Shown: one piece after another, positions 49,578 through 58,806 of the stretch
How positions within the stretch are numbered: position 1 is the stretch's first letter
Layout of the letters: every line of letters begins with the position of its first letter
Source: Lacticaseibacillus rhamnosus
GTDB lineage: Bacteria; Bacillota; Bacilli; Lactobacillales; Lactobacillaceae
DNA: 64,000 bases
Assembly (NCBI RefSeq): GCF_900636965.1
Contig: NZ_LR134331.1
Coordinates: 1,302,001-1,366,000 of the forward strand
Direction: 5' to 3'
Position numbers and translations under genes: made by a program
The notes under the pieces: generated by a model
Database searches by the model: none
What the model saw: the letters and a program-made list of their open reading frames with translations, nothing else
Told to the model about the DNA's origin: nothing

Positions 49578-49608
49578 ACTCTAAATGCTGGAGTTAACTC
49601 CATGTCAA
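49578..49608 (-). promoter_or_regulatory. MerR-type promoter with 19-bp spacer
   Basis: On the minus strand TTGACA (49603-49608), a 19-base spacer and TAGAGT (49578-49583). The spacer contains the perfect dyad TGGAGTTAACTCCA (49589-49602). Overlong spacers with a central dyad are the hallmark of promoters activated by MerR-family proteins, and GGAGTTAACTCC resembles AdhR-type sites. It is placed to drive the CMD and sirtuin-like genes. Confidence 0.8.
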
Positions 49609-49992
49609 TCACTTTTTTGAATTTTCTGTGGTTAATTTGGCTTTTAGCTGATGATAGGTCGTGATTTTGTTTTCTAAAAATGCAATATGGGCATCAATTT
49701 CCCGGCGTTGTGCCGCTAACCGGGATTTTTGCGTGAAGAGTAACTTCAGACGTTCGTCAATGGTGCTATTGCCTTGATACCGTAAACGGGCATAAGTTTT
49801 GATTTCCTTGATGGGCATGCCAGTTGCTTTTAGCCGCTTGATGAATGCAATCCAGCGCTGATCAGCATCTGAGTAGGTCCGTCGATTATTTTGATCGCGG
49901 TCGGGAATAATCAAGTGTTCTTTTTCGTAGTATCGCAACGTATCAATTGACAGTGAAACCATTTTTGAAAATTTACCAATTGGGTAGCCCAT
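49609..49992 (-). CDS. MerR family transcriptional regulator
   Basis: A 127-residue regulator. The N-terminal winged helix is YPIGKFSKMVSLSIDTLRYYEKEHLI, with RRTYSDADQRWIAFIKRL. The C-terminal half is a long dimerisation helix. There are no Cys in the sensor region, so not a metal or thiol sensor of the classical kind; it resembles the AdhR/YraB group. ATG 49992 follows GAAGG. The next promoter downstream carries its probable operator. Confidence 0.87.
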   Translation of the reverse strand: MGYPIGKFSKMVSLSIDTLRYYEKEHLIIPDRDQNNRRTYSDADQRWIAFIKRLKATGMPIKEIKTYARLRYQGNSTIDERLKLLFTQKSRLAAQRREIDAHIAFLENKITTYHQLKAKLTTENSKK

Positions 49993-50141
49993 CAACGAAG
50001 CCTTCTTTCTTAGGTCATGTTGGGTTGTATGATGAGACTTTCTGTGAAATTAGTCAATACTTATACAAGAGCCTAAGCGTTTTAATCGCTAAATTAAAAC
50101 TATTGTTATATGATAAAGTCTCGGAAAAGGGGGCCATTCAT

Positions 50142-51878
50142 TTGACGAAATCAACAACTTGGCGAATGATCGCATTTTTCTGGCATCAGCTGGCAGATAT
50201 GAAACGTCAATTGTTCCGTATTATTGTGGCATTGGTCGGGGTGGCGGTGGCTTCGTATCTGGTGCCGCGACTAACGCAATATGTCATCGATCAGGTCATT
50301 CCGCAACGTGCGATGGGAACACTAATGGGCGTGATTGCGATGGCGCTCTTGCTGACGGCTATGGCTGGGTGGTTAAGCGGTCTTAGTACTTATTGGATCG
50401 GTCAGGTGAGTTTGCACGCGATTGCCCGCATGCGCGATGACTTGTTTCGCCATACGCTAGGATTAGATATGCGGTATTTTGAAACGAGTCAAACGGGTGA
50501 TTTGATGGTGGTGCTCACGAGTGACGTCAATACGTTGCAGCGCTTAATATCGAGCAATACATTGGGTCTATTTGGCAGCTTACTCAGTTTTGTCGTCGTG
50601 CTGGTGCTGATGATTGTGCAGGACTGGCAACTGACCGGTCTGATTTTATTAACTTTTCCGGTTTTGTTTATTCTGAATAATATTTTCGTTCGCAACATTC
50701 GTGCTGCTTATCGGCGGGTGCGGGCAAGTTCTGGCATGATGAATAATCAAATTCAACAGGCTTTGACCAGTATCGGGCTGATTAAAAGCTTTACGACCGA
50801 AGCCACAACGGCAAGGACCTTTCAACAAGCCAATGCACGTAACCGCGATTATCAACTTAAAGCAACCAAACTCAGCGCGACTTTTTCACCGCTAACCGAT
50901 TTCGTCAATTATTTGGGTACGGCAATTATTTTAGGCTTTGGTGCGATTCAGGTGATGCATGGTCAGTTTACGATTGGCTTGATCGTCGCTTATACTGCCT
51001 ATCTTGGCATTTTGCAGGCGCCCATTCGCCAACTGACCGGGTTGATTCAACAATTACAGCAGGCAACGGTTTCGTTTGAACGGATTGAAGCGTTGCAGGC
51101 AGCGACTCCGCAAATTGTTTCGCCGCCAAATGCTGTCCACTTGCCGCGATTTCAGAAACGAATCCAGTTTGATCACGTAGATTTCAGTTACGATGAGGCT
51201 GTGCCAGTACTGCAGGATGTCGACTTTACCATCGAAAAAGAAGAAGTCGTGGCACTGGTTGGGTCGTCCGGCGCCGGAAAAACAACGATTACAAATTTAT
51301 TAGCGCGGTTTTACGATCCCACCAGTGGGCGCATTCTGATGGATGGCATCGATTTGCGTCAGGCGGATCTGATGAGTTTACGGCAACAAATTGCCATTGT
51401 CTCGCAAGATGTGATCTTGCTTGATGGCACCATTCAGCAGAACCTTGAATATGGCACATCATCTGTCAGTGAGGCGGCCATTTGGCAAGCAGCGGAGGCC
51501 GCTAACATTGCAGCTTTTATCCGCAGTTTGCCTCAAGGACTGGCGACGCAGGTAGGTGAGCGCGGAATTCGGTTATCAGGCGGGCAAAAACAGCGCATCG
51601 CAATCGCGCGAGTTTTCTTGAAAAATGCGCCGATCGTCATCCTTGATGAAGCAACCGCCGCATTGGATAATGAGTCGGAGCGTTTTGTGCAAACCAGTTT
51701 TGATCGGCTAATGACTGACCGGACATCGATCGTTATCGCGCACCGGCTTTCCACCGTGCGGCACGCGGATAAGATTCTTGTATTAGAACATGGGCGAATT
51801 GTTGAAGCGGGGAATCACGAGCAGTTAATGGCCCAAAACGGACGCTACAAGGAACTCTATGATTTACAGTTTACGTGA
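50142..51878 (+). CDS. ABC exporter, fused membrane and ATPase domains
   Basis: A 578-residue half-transporter of the LmrA/BmrA/MsbA type. Six transmembrane helices occupy about residues 20-310 (IIVALVGVAVASYLVPRL onward). The ATPase has Walker A GSSGAGKTT, signature LSGGQKQR, Walker B IVILDEATAALD and switch IAHRLSTVRHADK. It should dimerise and export lipids, peptides or drugs. The start is TTG 50142 with AAGGGGG nine bases upstream; frames back to 49947 run into the divergent MerR gene. Divergent from merR, so it may also be controlled by it, but no second dyad is seen. Confidence 0.88.
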   Translation: MTKSTTWRMIAFFWHQLADMKRQLFRIIVALVGVAVASYLVPRLTQYVIDQVIPQRAMGTLMGVIAMALLLTAMAGWLSGLSTYWIGQVSLHAIARMRDDLFRHTLGLDMRYFETSQTGDLMVVLTSDVNTLQRLISSNTLGLFGSLLSFVVVLVLMIVQDWQLTGLILLTFPVLFILNNIFVRNIRAAYRRVRASSGMMNNQIQQALTSIGLIKSFTTEATTARTFQQANARNRDYQLKATKLSATFSPLTDFVNYLGTAIILGFGAIQVMHGQFTIGLIVAYTAYLGILQAPIRQLTGLIQQLQQATVSFERIEALQAATPQIVSPPNAVHLPRFQKRIQFDHVDFSYDEAVPVLQDVDFTIEKEEVVALVGSSGAGKTTITNLLARFYDPTSGRILMDGIDLRQADLMSLRQQIAIVSQDVILLDGTIQQNLEYGTSSVSEAAIWQAAEAANIAAFIRSLPQGLATQVGERGIRLSGGQKQRIAIARVFLKNAPIVILDEATAALDNESERFVQTSFDRLMTDRTSIVIAHRLSTVRHADKILVLEHGRIVEAGNHEQLMAQNGRYKELYDLQFT

Positions 51879-51971
51879 TTGCTGTTGTTGCGATTGTTAT
51901 TCTTAGGTTCATGCGCAGTTTGTGAAAATCAGAAAAAATCAAGTTGCGACAAGGCTTTTTTTGTCACAACG

Positions 51972-52000
51972 TTTACTTTCCCACCGGTTTCGGGTATCAT
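51972..52000 (+). promoter_or_regulatory. promoter of tig
   Basis: TTTACT, 17-base spacer, TATCAT (51995-52000). Confidence 0.65.
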
Positions 52001-52049
52001 ACATTAAGTATGCAATGTGAATTGCGAGACTAATTGTCGGAGGTACAGC

Positions 52050-53390
52050 ATGTCTGCAAAATGGGAAAAAAAGGGCACCAATGATGGTGAACTCACCTTT
52101 GAAATCGATTTACCAAAAATTCAAGAAGGCTTAGACCAGGCGTTTCAACGTGTTCGTAAGAACCTGACCGTCCCTGGATTTCGGAAGGGCAAAGTTAGCC
52201 GGACCGTTTTCAAACGGATGTATGGTGATGCCGCGTTATATGAAGACGCCTTGAACATCTTATTACCAGATGCTTATGAAGCAGCGGTTAAGGAATCCGG
52301 TATTGACCCGGTTGACCAACCAAAAATTGACGTTGAGTCTATGGACGAAGGCAAGCCTTGGGTGATCAAGGCTAACGTAACGGTTAAGCCAGAAGTTAAA
52401 CTTGGCCAATACAAGGGCGTTGAAGTGCCTAAGCAAGACGTTGAAGTATCTGACGACGACGTTAACGCTGAATTGGAAAAGCGCCGTGAACAACAAGCCG
52501 AACTCGTGGTTAAAGACGACAAGGCAGCTGAAAATGGTGATACCGTTGTGATTGATTACGTCGGCACCATTGATGGCAAAGAATTTGATGGCGGTTCTTC
52601 CAAGAACTATAGTTTGGAACTCGGCTCAAATTCATTTATCCCTGGCTTTGAAGAACAATTGGTCGGCCATAAATCTGGCGATGAAGTAACCGTCAATGTT
52701 ACGTTCCCAGAAGACTACAAGGCAACCGATCTTGCTGGTAAAGCAGCTGAATTCAAAACCACCATTCATGAAGTTAAGGTCAAGGAATTGCCAGAATTAG
52801 ACGATGACTTTGCCAAGGATCTTGATGATGATGTCGATACATTGGCTGAGTTAAAAGACAAGATCAAGAAAGAATTGACCGATCAGCGTAAAGAAGCGGC
52901 CAAGAATGCAGTTCAGGAAGCGGCCATCAAGAAGGCTACCGAGAACGCAACGATCGAAGAAGTGCCAAATGCGATGATTGAACAAGAAGTGCATAATCAA
53001 ATGGATCAATACCTAGGCAATATGCAACGCCAAGGTATCAGTCCTAAGATGTACTATCAATTGACCGGTACGACTGAAGAAGATCTGCATAAACAGTTTG
53101 AAGCCGATGCAGAAACTCGGGTTCGTACTAACTTGGTTCTTGAAGCCATCGTTAAGGCAGAAGATATTCAGCCAACTGAAGATCAAGTGACCGAAGAAGT
53201 TAAGAATTTAGCTTCCGAATACAACATGGATGAAAAAGCCGTTCGTCAGGCATTGAGTGAAGATATGCTCAAGCACGATATTGGGGTTAAAGAAGCCATC
53301 GACATCATTACTGACAATGCCAAAGAGGTCGAAGCGGCCAAGGATGAAACAGCTGATAAGGCTGATTCTGACAAGAAGTCAGCTAAATAG
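52050..53390 (+). CDS. tig: trigger factor
   Basis: A 446-residue ribosome-bound chaperone with peptidyl-prolyl isomerase activity. The ribosome-binding signature [15 protein letters not shown] is in the N-terminal domain. The FKBP-like domain contains [20 protein letters not shown], and the C-terminal helical chaperone domain ends in a charged tail. ATG 52050 follows GGAGG; an in-frame ATG at 52017 is upstream of that site. tig-clpX-engB is a conserved order. Confidence 0.96.
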   Translation: MSAKWEKKGTNDGELTFEIDLPKIQEGLDQAFQRVRKNLTVPGFRKGKVSRTVFKRMYGDAALYEDALNILLPDAYEAAVKESGIDPVDQPKIDVESMDEGKPWVIKANVTVKPEVKLGQYKGVEVPKQDVEVSDDDVNAELEKRREQQAELVVKDDKAAENGDTVVIDYVGTIDGKEFDGGSSKNYSLELGSNSFIPGFEEQLVGHKSGDEVTVNVTFPEDYKATDLAGKAAEFKTTIHEVKVKELPELDDDFAKDLDDDVDTLAELKDKIKKELTDQRKEAAKNAVQEAAIKKATENATIEEVPNAMIEQEVHNQMDQYLGNMQRQGISPKMYYQLTGTTEEDLHKQFEADAETRVRTNLVLEAIVKAEDIQPTEDQVTEEVKNLASEYNMDEKAVRQALSEDMLKHDIGVKEAIDIITDNAKEVEAAKDETADKADSDKKSAK

Positions 53391-53408
53391 TTGTCACAAT
53401 CGCGTCAA

Positions 53409-53434
53409 AGAGACGATCCTTGATCGTCTCTTTT
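53409..53434 (+). terminator. terminator after tig
   Basis: GAGACGATC-CTT-GATCGTCTC followed by TTTT. Confidence 0.83.
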
Positions 53435-53552
53435 GTCGTCTTAACAGGTCCAAAAAGCCGAACAGATCCCTTGACATTGGCATAGCGGTTAGTTGCTAGT
53501 CGGTACTTGACGGTTCTGGTAGAATGAAGGTAACAAGAAAGGGTTGAATTAG

Positions 53553-54803
53553 ATGTTTGACAACGTTGAAACAACGGGTCCGGTGACTTGCTCTTTTTGT
53601 GGCAAGTCTCAGGATCAAGTGAAGAAAATCGTTGCTGGCCCTGGGGTTTATATTTGTAATGAATGTATCGACCTCTGCAAAGAGATCATTGACGAAGAAT
53701 TTAAAGAAGAAGCCTATCAGAATCTACTCGAAGTCCCTAAGCCAATCGAAATCATGAAATCACTCAATGATTACGTGATTGGGCAGGATGCTGCGAAAAA
53801 AGCACTTTCGGTTGCCGTTTATAATCACTACAAGCGCGTCAACCAGATGCAGACTGCGACAAAAGACGATACTGAACTCCAAAAGAGTAACATTGCACTG
53901 ATCGGCCCAACCGGTTCAGGGAAAACATTCTTGGCGCAGACATTAGCCAAGATCCTGAATGTGCCATTTGCCATTGCGGACGCGACAACGTTAACAGAAG
54001 CTGGTTATGTGGGCGAAGACGTCGAGAACATTTTGCTTAAATTGCTGCAAAATGCTGATTACGATGTTGAGCGCGCTGAAAAGGGTATCGTTTACATTGA
54101 CGAAATCGACAAGATCGCCAAGAAAGCCGAGAACGTTTCGATTACCCGTGATGTTTCCGGTGAAGGCGTTCAGCAAGCTTTGTTGAAGATCTTGGAAGGT
54201 ACGATTGCCAATGTTCCGCCACAGGGTGGACGTAAGCATCCGCAGCAGGAGTTTATCCAAATCGATACCACTAATATTCTCTTCATTGTCGGCGGTGCCT
54301 TTGACGGTATTGAAAATATTGTCAAAAACCGGATTGGCGAAAAGACGATTGGCTTTGGTACCGACTCCACCAATCAAGTGGATCCGGATAAGTCACTGAT
54401 GCAGCAGATTATTCCGGAAGACCTCATGCAATTTGGGATTATTCCTGAGTTCATCGGCCGAATTCCGATTTTGGCAGCATTGGAGAAGCTCAACGAAAGC
54501 GACTTGGTTCGGATTTTAACCGAACCGAAGAATGCATTGGTTAAGCAGTATCAGAAGTTGTTAAGTTTGGATGATACGGATCTTGAATTCACACCTAACG
54601 CACTGAAGGCCATTGCCCATCAAGCGATTGTACGTGACACTGGGGCGCGTGGCTTGCGCTCTATCATGGAAGCCATCATGCAAGACACCATGTTTGACTT
54701 ACCTAGTCGCAGCGATGTCGACAAGGTAGTCGTCACGAAGTCTGCTGTTGAAGGCAAGGCTAAACCACAATTAGTGCTTACCAAGGGCCGTGAAGCCTCC
54801 TAA
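53553..54803 (+). CDS. clpX: ClpXP protease ATPase subunit ClpX
   Basis: A 416-residue AAA+ unfoldase that feeds substrates to ClpP. The N-terminal zinc domain has two Cys pairs ([16 protein letters not shown]). Walker [12 protein letters not shown], Walker B YIDEIDKI, pore loop GYVGED and the C-terminal sensor [11 protein letters not shown] are intact. AAAGGG precedes ATG 53553. Own transcription unit between two terminators. Confidence 0.96.
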   Translation: MFDNVETTGPVTCSFCGKSQDQVKKIVAGPGVYICNECIDLCKEIIDEEFKEEAYQNLLEVPKPIEIMKSLNDYVIGQDAAKKALSVAVYNHYKRVNQMQTATKDDTELQKSNIALIGPTGSGKTFLAQTLAKILNVPFAIADATTLTEAGYVGEDVENILLKLLQNADYDVERAEKGIVYIDEIDKIAKKAENVSITRDVSGEGVQQALLKILEGTIANVPPQGGRKHPQQEFIQIDTTNILFIVGGAFDGIENIVKNRIGEKTIGFGTDSTNQVDPDKSLMQQIIPEDLMQFGIIPEFIGRIPILAALEKLNESDLVRILTEPKNALVKQYQKLLSLDDTDLEFTPNALKAIAHQAIVRDTGARGLRSIMEAIMQDTMFDLPSRSDVDKVVVTKSAVEGKAKPQLVLTKGREAS

Positions 54804-54818
54804 AGCAAGCAGGGTTTC

Positions 54819-54855
54819 AAAGAGCACCAGGTTGGATAACCTGGTGCTCTTTGTT
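54819..54855 (+). terminator. terminator after clpX
   Basis: AAAGAGCACCAGGTT pairs perfectly with AACCTGGTGCTCTTT: a 15-bp stem with a GGAT loop. Confidence 0.9.
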
Positions 54856-54989
54856 TGGGCTCAACCATGAATAAAGATTTGTAAATTCCCGCTAGCGGCC
54901 CAGTCAGCTTTTAAAATATGCTAAACTATTGAAGGCAGTGGTGCTTGAGTGCCACTAAAAGAGATGAATAAAAAAGGAGGCCGTTTAAG

Positions 54990-55589
54990 ATGGACGTCCA
55001 TGATGTCAAACTGACAATCAGTGCGGTTGCGGCTGCGCAATATCCAGAAGATGGCCGTCCGGAGATCGCCTTTCTCGGACGCAGTAATGTTGGCAAATCT
55101 TCACTGATCAATAAGTTAATTAAGCGTAAGGCGATGGCTAGAACATCCAGCGTTCCGGGGAAAACCCAGACGCTTAATTTTTACGATCTTGATAGTCGCC
55201 TGTTTTTTGTCGACGTTCCCGGTTATGGGTATGCCAAGGTCAGCAAATCAGCCCGGGCAAAGTTTGCAGCGATGATCGAGACCTATCTTACAACGCGGCA
55301 ACCATTACGTGGGGTTGTCTTGCTGGTGGATAGTCGTCATGAGCCAACCGCCGACGATATCAGTATGTATCAATATTTAAAGTATTATCAGCTCAGGACT
55401 TTAGTGGTCGCCACGAAAATCGACAAAACGCCTAAAAGTAAACGGCTGCACGTTGTTAAGCAAATTAATCAACGGTTGGATTTAAACCAGACTGACACGG
55501 TTATTCCGTTTTCCGCAGTCACCGGTGAAGGCTATGATGCGATTTGGTCTTGGTTGAGTCAGACTTCGGGAGTGGGGGAAAATGAATAA
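54990..55589 (+). CDS. engB: ribosome-biogenesis GTPase EngB (YsxC)
   Basis: A 199-residue GTPase needed for 50S assembly. G motifs: LGRSNVGKSSLIN, TSSVPGKTQTLNFY, DVPGYGYAK and ATKIDKTPKSK. AAGGAGG precedes ATG 54990. The stop overlaps the MazG-like start by one base. Confidence 0.95.
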   Translation: MDVHDVKLTISAVAAAQYPEDGRPEIAFLGRSNVGKSSLINKLIKRKAMARTSSVPGKTQTLNFYDLDSRLFFVDVPGYGYAKVSKSARAKFAAMIETYLTTRQPLRGVVLLVDSRHEPTADDISMYQYLKYYQLRTLVVATKIDKTPKSKRLHVVKQINQRLDLNQTDTVIPFSAVTGEGYDAIWSWLSQTSGVGENE

Positions 55590-55879
55590 TGAACTTTAAT
55601 GAATATCAGCAGAAGGCTAACCGCACATTGGCCGGCAACGAACATGTGTTAACCAACTTATCGCTAGGCTTGGCAAGTGAAAGCGGCGAAGCAATTGACT
55701 TGATTAAAAAGTACACCTTTCAGGGTCAGGATTTAGATAAGGTTAAATTACAGCACGAATTAGGGGATGTGCTGTGGTATCTTTCTCAAATTGCATTGTG
55801 GGCTGACATTGACTTTGATGATGTTGCCGCTGGTAATATTAAGGCATTGGCAAAACGCTATCCGCAATCCAAAAAGTGA
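55589..55879 (+). CDS. MazG-like nucleotide pyrophosphohydrolase
   Basis: A 96-residue all-alpha NTP pyrophosphatase, a single MazG-like domain. LGLASESGEAIDLIKKYTFQ and HELGDVLWYLSQIALWADID carry the Mg2+-binding acidic residues. Expected to hydrolyse unwanted nucleoside triphosphates. ATG 55589 overlaps the engB stop, with GGGGG upstream. Confidence 0.88.
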   Translation: MNFNEYQQKANRTLAGNEHVLTNLSLGLASESGEAIDLIKKYTFQGQDLDKVKLQHELGDVLWYLSQIALWADIDFDDVAAGNIKALAKRYPQSKK

Positions 55880-55930
55880 ACTTAGCGTCATTCAGAACAT
55901 ATTTAAACGCAGCTAATGATTTAGCGTCTA

Positions 55931-55970
55931 AAAAAGCGACCTCCGAAAAATTTTCGGCAGTCGCTTTTCT
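55931..55970 (+). terminator. terminator after engB-MazG
   Basis: AAAAGCGAC...GTCGCTTTT with inner CCGAAAA/TTTTCGG, then T-rich sequence. Confidence 0.83.
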
Positions 55971-56007
55971 GTTTGCTTGAGTATGAAAATCAGCATAAAT
56001 GGTTACT

Positions 56008-56169
56008 TTACTTTTTCGGCTTTTTAGCGCTATCTTTATCAGACTTTTTCGTCATCTTTTCGTGATGTTTTGGATCTGGCCCGGTAGCTTGTTCTTTATC
56101 GCTGGGAATGCTTGCGAATTTATCGAACATGTCGTTTAGGTTGGTTTGAGTGTTGATCTTAAGTGCCAT
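56008..56169 (-). CDS. small basic protein, unknown function
   Basis: A 53-residue protein beginning MALKINTQTNLNDMFDKFAS and ending in a Lys/Asp-rich tail. AAGGGGTGG precedes ATG 56169; an in-frame Met at 56208 lacks a site. It may belong to the short 'SPJ_0845' type proteins of Lactobacillales, which begin with a similar Met-Ala-Leu strand and an LxxLFxxFA-like helix; that match is from memory and uncertain. Convergent with the MazG-like gene. Confidence 0.65.
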   Translation of the reverse strand: MALKINTQTNLNDMFDKFASIPSDKEQATGPDPKHHEKMTKKSDKDSAKKPKK

Positions 56170-56353
56170 GCACGGCCACCCCTTTCCTTGGAGAAAGTAT
56201 AGCATCAACCAGCATTAGCGTCTAGACTGACAACCGGTTTTTCTAATGCCGATATTTGGCCAAAGGTTGATCTTGAAAACGATTTAAGGACTAGGTCGTG
56301 TTTTTCGATGATTTTACGAGTTAAAAAAAGAGTCACCAAAATATGAATATTTG

Positions 56354-56382
56354 TTGCATAAAAATTGAATTACGTGTATAGT
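56354..56382 (+). promoter_or_regulatory. promoter of the amino-acid ABC transporter
   Basis: TTGCAT, 17-base spacer, TATAGT (56377-56382), 27 bases before the start. Confidence 0.7.
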
Positions 56383-56408
56383 ACATTCTTGTAATCAAGG
56401 AGGGTATT

Positions 56409-57866
56409 ATGACGCATTTGAAACGTTGGTTAATCGCTTTGGTCGCAGTTTTTGCCGCAATTGTGACCTTAAATATGCAAACTGTCCAGGCAGATGACAG
56501 CCTGGCAAAGATTCAACAAAAAGGCACGATTGTGATGGGCACTAGCCCTGATTATGCACCATACGAGTTTTTGGTGAATAAAAATGGCAAGAATCAGGTT
56601 GTCGGCATGGATGTCGAAGTTGCCCGCAAAATTGCCAAGGATCTTGGGGTCAAGTTAGTCATCAAGCAGATGAATTTCAGCTCGTTGCTAGTGGCGCTGC
56701 AATCCGGCAAGGTTGATATGGTGCTGGCTGCCATGTCACCGACTAATGCTCGCCGCAAGTCAATTGATTTCTCCAAGACGTATTATAAATCGGGTCAGGA
56801 TATTCTGATTAATAAGACGGATGCTAAGATTTACAAAGACCACAAGAGTTTTGCCAATAAGAAAGTCGGCGTTCAAAACGGTAGTCTGCAGGAGACCTTA
56901 GCAAAAACCCAAATGAAGTCCAGTACGACTTTAGGACTGACAAAAGTAACCGATTTGATTCTGGCGCTAAAAACCCACAAAGTCGCCGGGGTTGTCGCGG
57001 AAGGTGCGGTTGCTCAAGCCTATACGTCTAACGATGATAAATTGGTTGAAATTCCCGGTCATTTTAATCTGTCAAGTGACACGATGGGGACTGCTATCGG
57101 GTTTGCCAAAGGATCTGATTCTTTAGTCGCAGCGGCCAATAAGAGTTTAGCAGATATTAAACAAAAGAATTTGATCCCGCAATATCTGAAAACCGCTGGC
57201 AGTTACATGAAGACGAATACCGAAGATACCAGTATGCTGCACTATTGGACTTATTTCCTTAAAGGGGTTGAGTATACCTTACTCATCAGTGCGATTGGGG
57301 CGTTCTTCGGGGTCTTACTTGGTACGATCTTTGCTTTATTGCGGTTGAGTAAGCATCGATTGCCACATCTCATTGGGGTTGCCTACATCGAGTTCGTCCG
57401 TGGTACGCCGTTGATGATTCAGGTCATGTTTGTCTACTTCGGTATTGGCATTTTCATTGACATTCCAGCGCTAGTAGCAGGGTTGATCGCGGTATCGCTT
57501 AATTCAGCTGCATACGTTGCCGAGATTATCCGTAGTGGGATTGATAGCATCCCGATTGGCCAGACTGAAGCGGCCCGTTCGCTGGGCTTATCCGAGCGCC
57601 AAACGATGACCAGCGTTGTGTTACCGCAAGCCATCAAGAACATTTGGCCAGCGCTAGGAAACGAGTTTATCTCACTGATTAAGGAAAGTTCTATTGTTTC
57701 GATCATTGGGGTTACGGACTTGATCTATCAATTAACGGTGGTTCAAACCGCAACTTATAAAGGTGTTCAGCCGATTTTGGTCGCAATGGTCTTATACTTT
57801 GTTTTGACATTCGGGCTATCCAAGCTCCTGAGTCACTTTGAAAGGAAGATGAATCATGCAGCATAA
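56409..57866 (+). CDS. amino-acid ABC transporter, substrate-binding and permease fusion
   Basis: A 485-residue protein. Residues 1-28 are a signal peptide ([21 protein letters not shown]). Residues about 30-260 are one type II periplasmic-binding domain ([47 protein letters not shown]). Residues about 275-485 are the permease ([43 protein letters not shown] loop). This is the GlnP layout with a single binding domain. Substrate is likely glutamine or another polar amino acid. CAAGGAGGG precedes ATG 56409. Overlaps the ATPase gene by 11 bases. Confidence 0.92.
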   Translation: MTHLKRWLIALVAVFAAIVTLNMQTVQADDSLAKIQQKGTIVMGTSPDYAPYEFLVNKNGKNQVVGMDVEVARKIAKDLGVKLVIKQMNFSSLLVALQSGKVDMVLAAMSPTNARRKSIDFSKTYYKSGQDILINKTDAKIYKDHKSFANKKVGVQNGSLQETLAKTQMKSSTTLGLTKVTDLILALKTHKVAGVVAEGAVAQAYTSNDDKLVEIPGHFNLSSDTMGTAIGFAKGSDSLVAAANKSLADIKQKNLIPQYLKTAGSYMKTNTEDTSMLHYWTYFLKGVEYTLLISAIGAFFGVLLGTIFALLRLSKHRLPHLIGVAYIEFVRGTPLMIQVMFVYFGIGIFIDIPALVAGLIAVSLNSAAYVAEIIRSGIDSIPIGQTEAARSLGLSERQTMTSVVLPQAIKNIWPALGNEFISLIKESSIVSIIGVTDLIYQLTVVQTATYKGVQPILVAMVLYFVLTFGLSKLLSHFERKMNHAA

Positions 57867-58602
57867 ACCTTTGATCCAAATCAACCACTTGACCAAGAAG
57901 TTTGGCGATAATGTGGTCTTGAATGATATTAGCGAAACGATTGACCAAGGCGATGTGATTGTCGTGATCGGTGCGTCAGGTGGCGGGAAAAGTACCTTCC
58001 TGCGCAGTTTAAATCTGTTGAACCGTCCAACTGCAGGCGAAATCCTTTTTGAAGGAACAAACCTGGTTGATCTTAGCGAAAAGCAGTTGGATAATGTCCG
58101 GGAGAAAATGGGGATGGTGTTCCAGAGCTTCAATCTTTTTCCGAATATGACGGTTCTAGAAAACATCAAACTGGCGCCGTTAAAAGTCAAAACGGTGACG
58201 GATGAAGAAGCAACCAAAACAGCCAAGGAACTGTTGGAACAAGTTGGCTTGGCGGAAAAAGCCGATGCCTATCCTGCTAGCCTCTCCGGTGGTCAACAAC
58301 AGCGGGTGGCGATTGCCCGCGCGCTGGCGATGCACCCTGATGTGATGCTTTTTGACGAACCAACGAGTGCATTGGATCCGGAAATGGTTGGTGAAGTTTT
58401 GAAGGTCATGCAGGATCTTGCCAAAACCGGAATGACGATGGTCGTGGTGACGCACGAAATGGGATTTGCCCGCAGTGTGGCCGACCAAGTCTGGTTTATG
58501 GATGGCGGGAAGATTCTTGAAAAAGGCACGCCTGAACAGCTTTTCGAACATCCTCAAGAAGAGCGGACACAAGACTTTCTTTCTAAGATCCTCGCACAAT
58601 AA
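57856..58602 (+). CDS. glnQ: amino-acid ABC transporter ATP-binding protein (GlnQ-like)
   Basis: A 248-residue polar-amino-acid ATPase that powers the fused GlnP-like protein. Walker [10 protein letters not shown], signature LSGGQQQR, Walker [15 protein letters not shown], and [17 protein letters not shown] 57856 follows GAAAGGAAG inside the end of the permease gene. Confidence 0.93.
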   Translation: MQHKPLIQINHLTKKFGDNVVLNDISETIDQGDVIVVIGASGGGKSTFLRSLNLLNRPTAGEILFEGTNLVDLSEKQLDNVREKMGMVFQSFNLFPNMTVLENIKLAPLKVKTVTDEEATKTAKELLEQVGLAEKADAYPASLSGGQQQRVAIARALAMHPDVMLFDEPTSALDPEMVGEVLKVMQDLAKTGMTMVVVTHEMGFARSVADQVWFMDGGKILEKGTPEQLFEHPQEERTQDFLSKILAQ

Positions 58603-58610
58603 TTTTCATC

Positions 58611-58652
58611 AAAGTACTTTGTCTGGCGCATACTGGGCAAGGTACTTTTTTT
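58611..58652 (+). terminator. terminator after the ABC transporter
   Basis: AAAGTAC pairs with GTACTTT around an imperfect 27-base loop, then a T run. Confidence 0.7.
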
Positions 58653-58743
58653 GTGAAAACGAGCTGGTGGGGTATCATGAGGTTTGAACCAGAAGTACAA
58701 GCTTGGTATGACAAGCATGCTGGCAGGTGTATAGGCTATCTGC

Positions 58744-58772
58744 TTGCAATCGCATTTTAGAATCTTTATAAT
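58744..58772 (+). promoter_or_regulatory. promoter of uvrC
   Basis: TTGCAA, 17-base spacer, consensus TATAAT (58767-58772), 34 bases before ATG 58807. Confidence 0.75.
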
Positions 58773-58806
58773 GTTAGGCGAACATTTGTTTTATAAGGAG
58801 CTTACA

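Noticed and set aside
51930-51972. GTTGCGACAA...TTGTCACAAC as a terminator of the ABC exporter
   Set aside because: The T run is inside the loop rather than after the stem, so it does not have terminator form.
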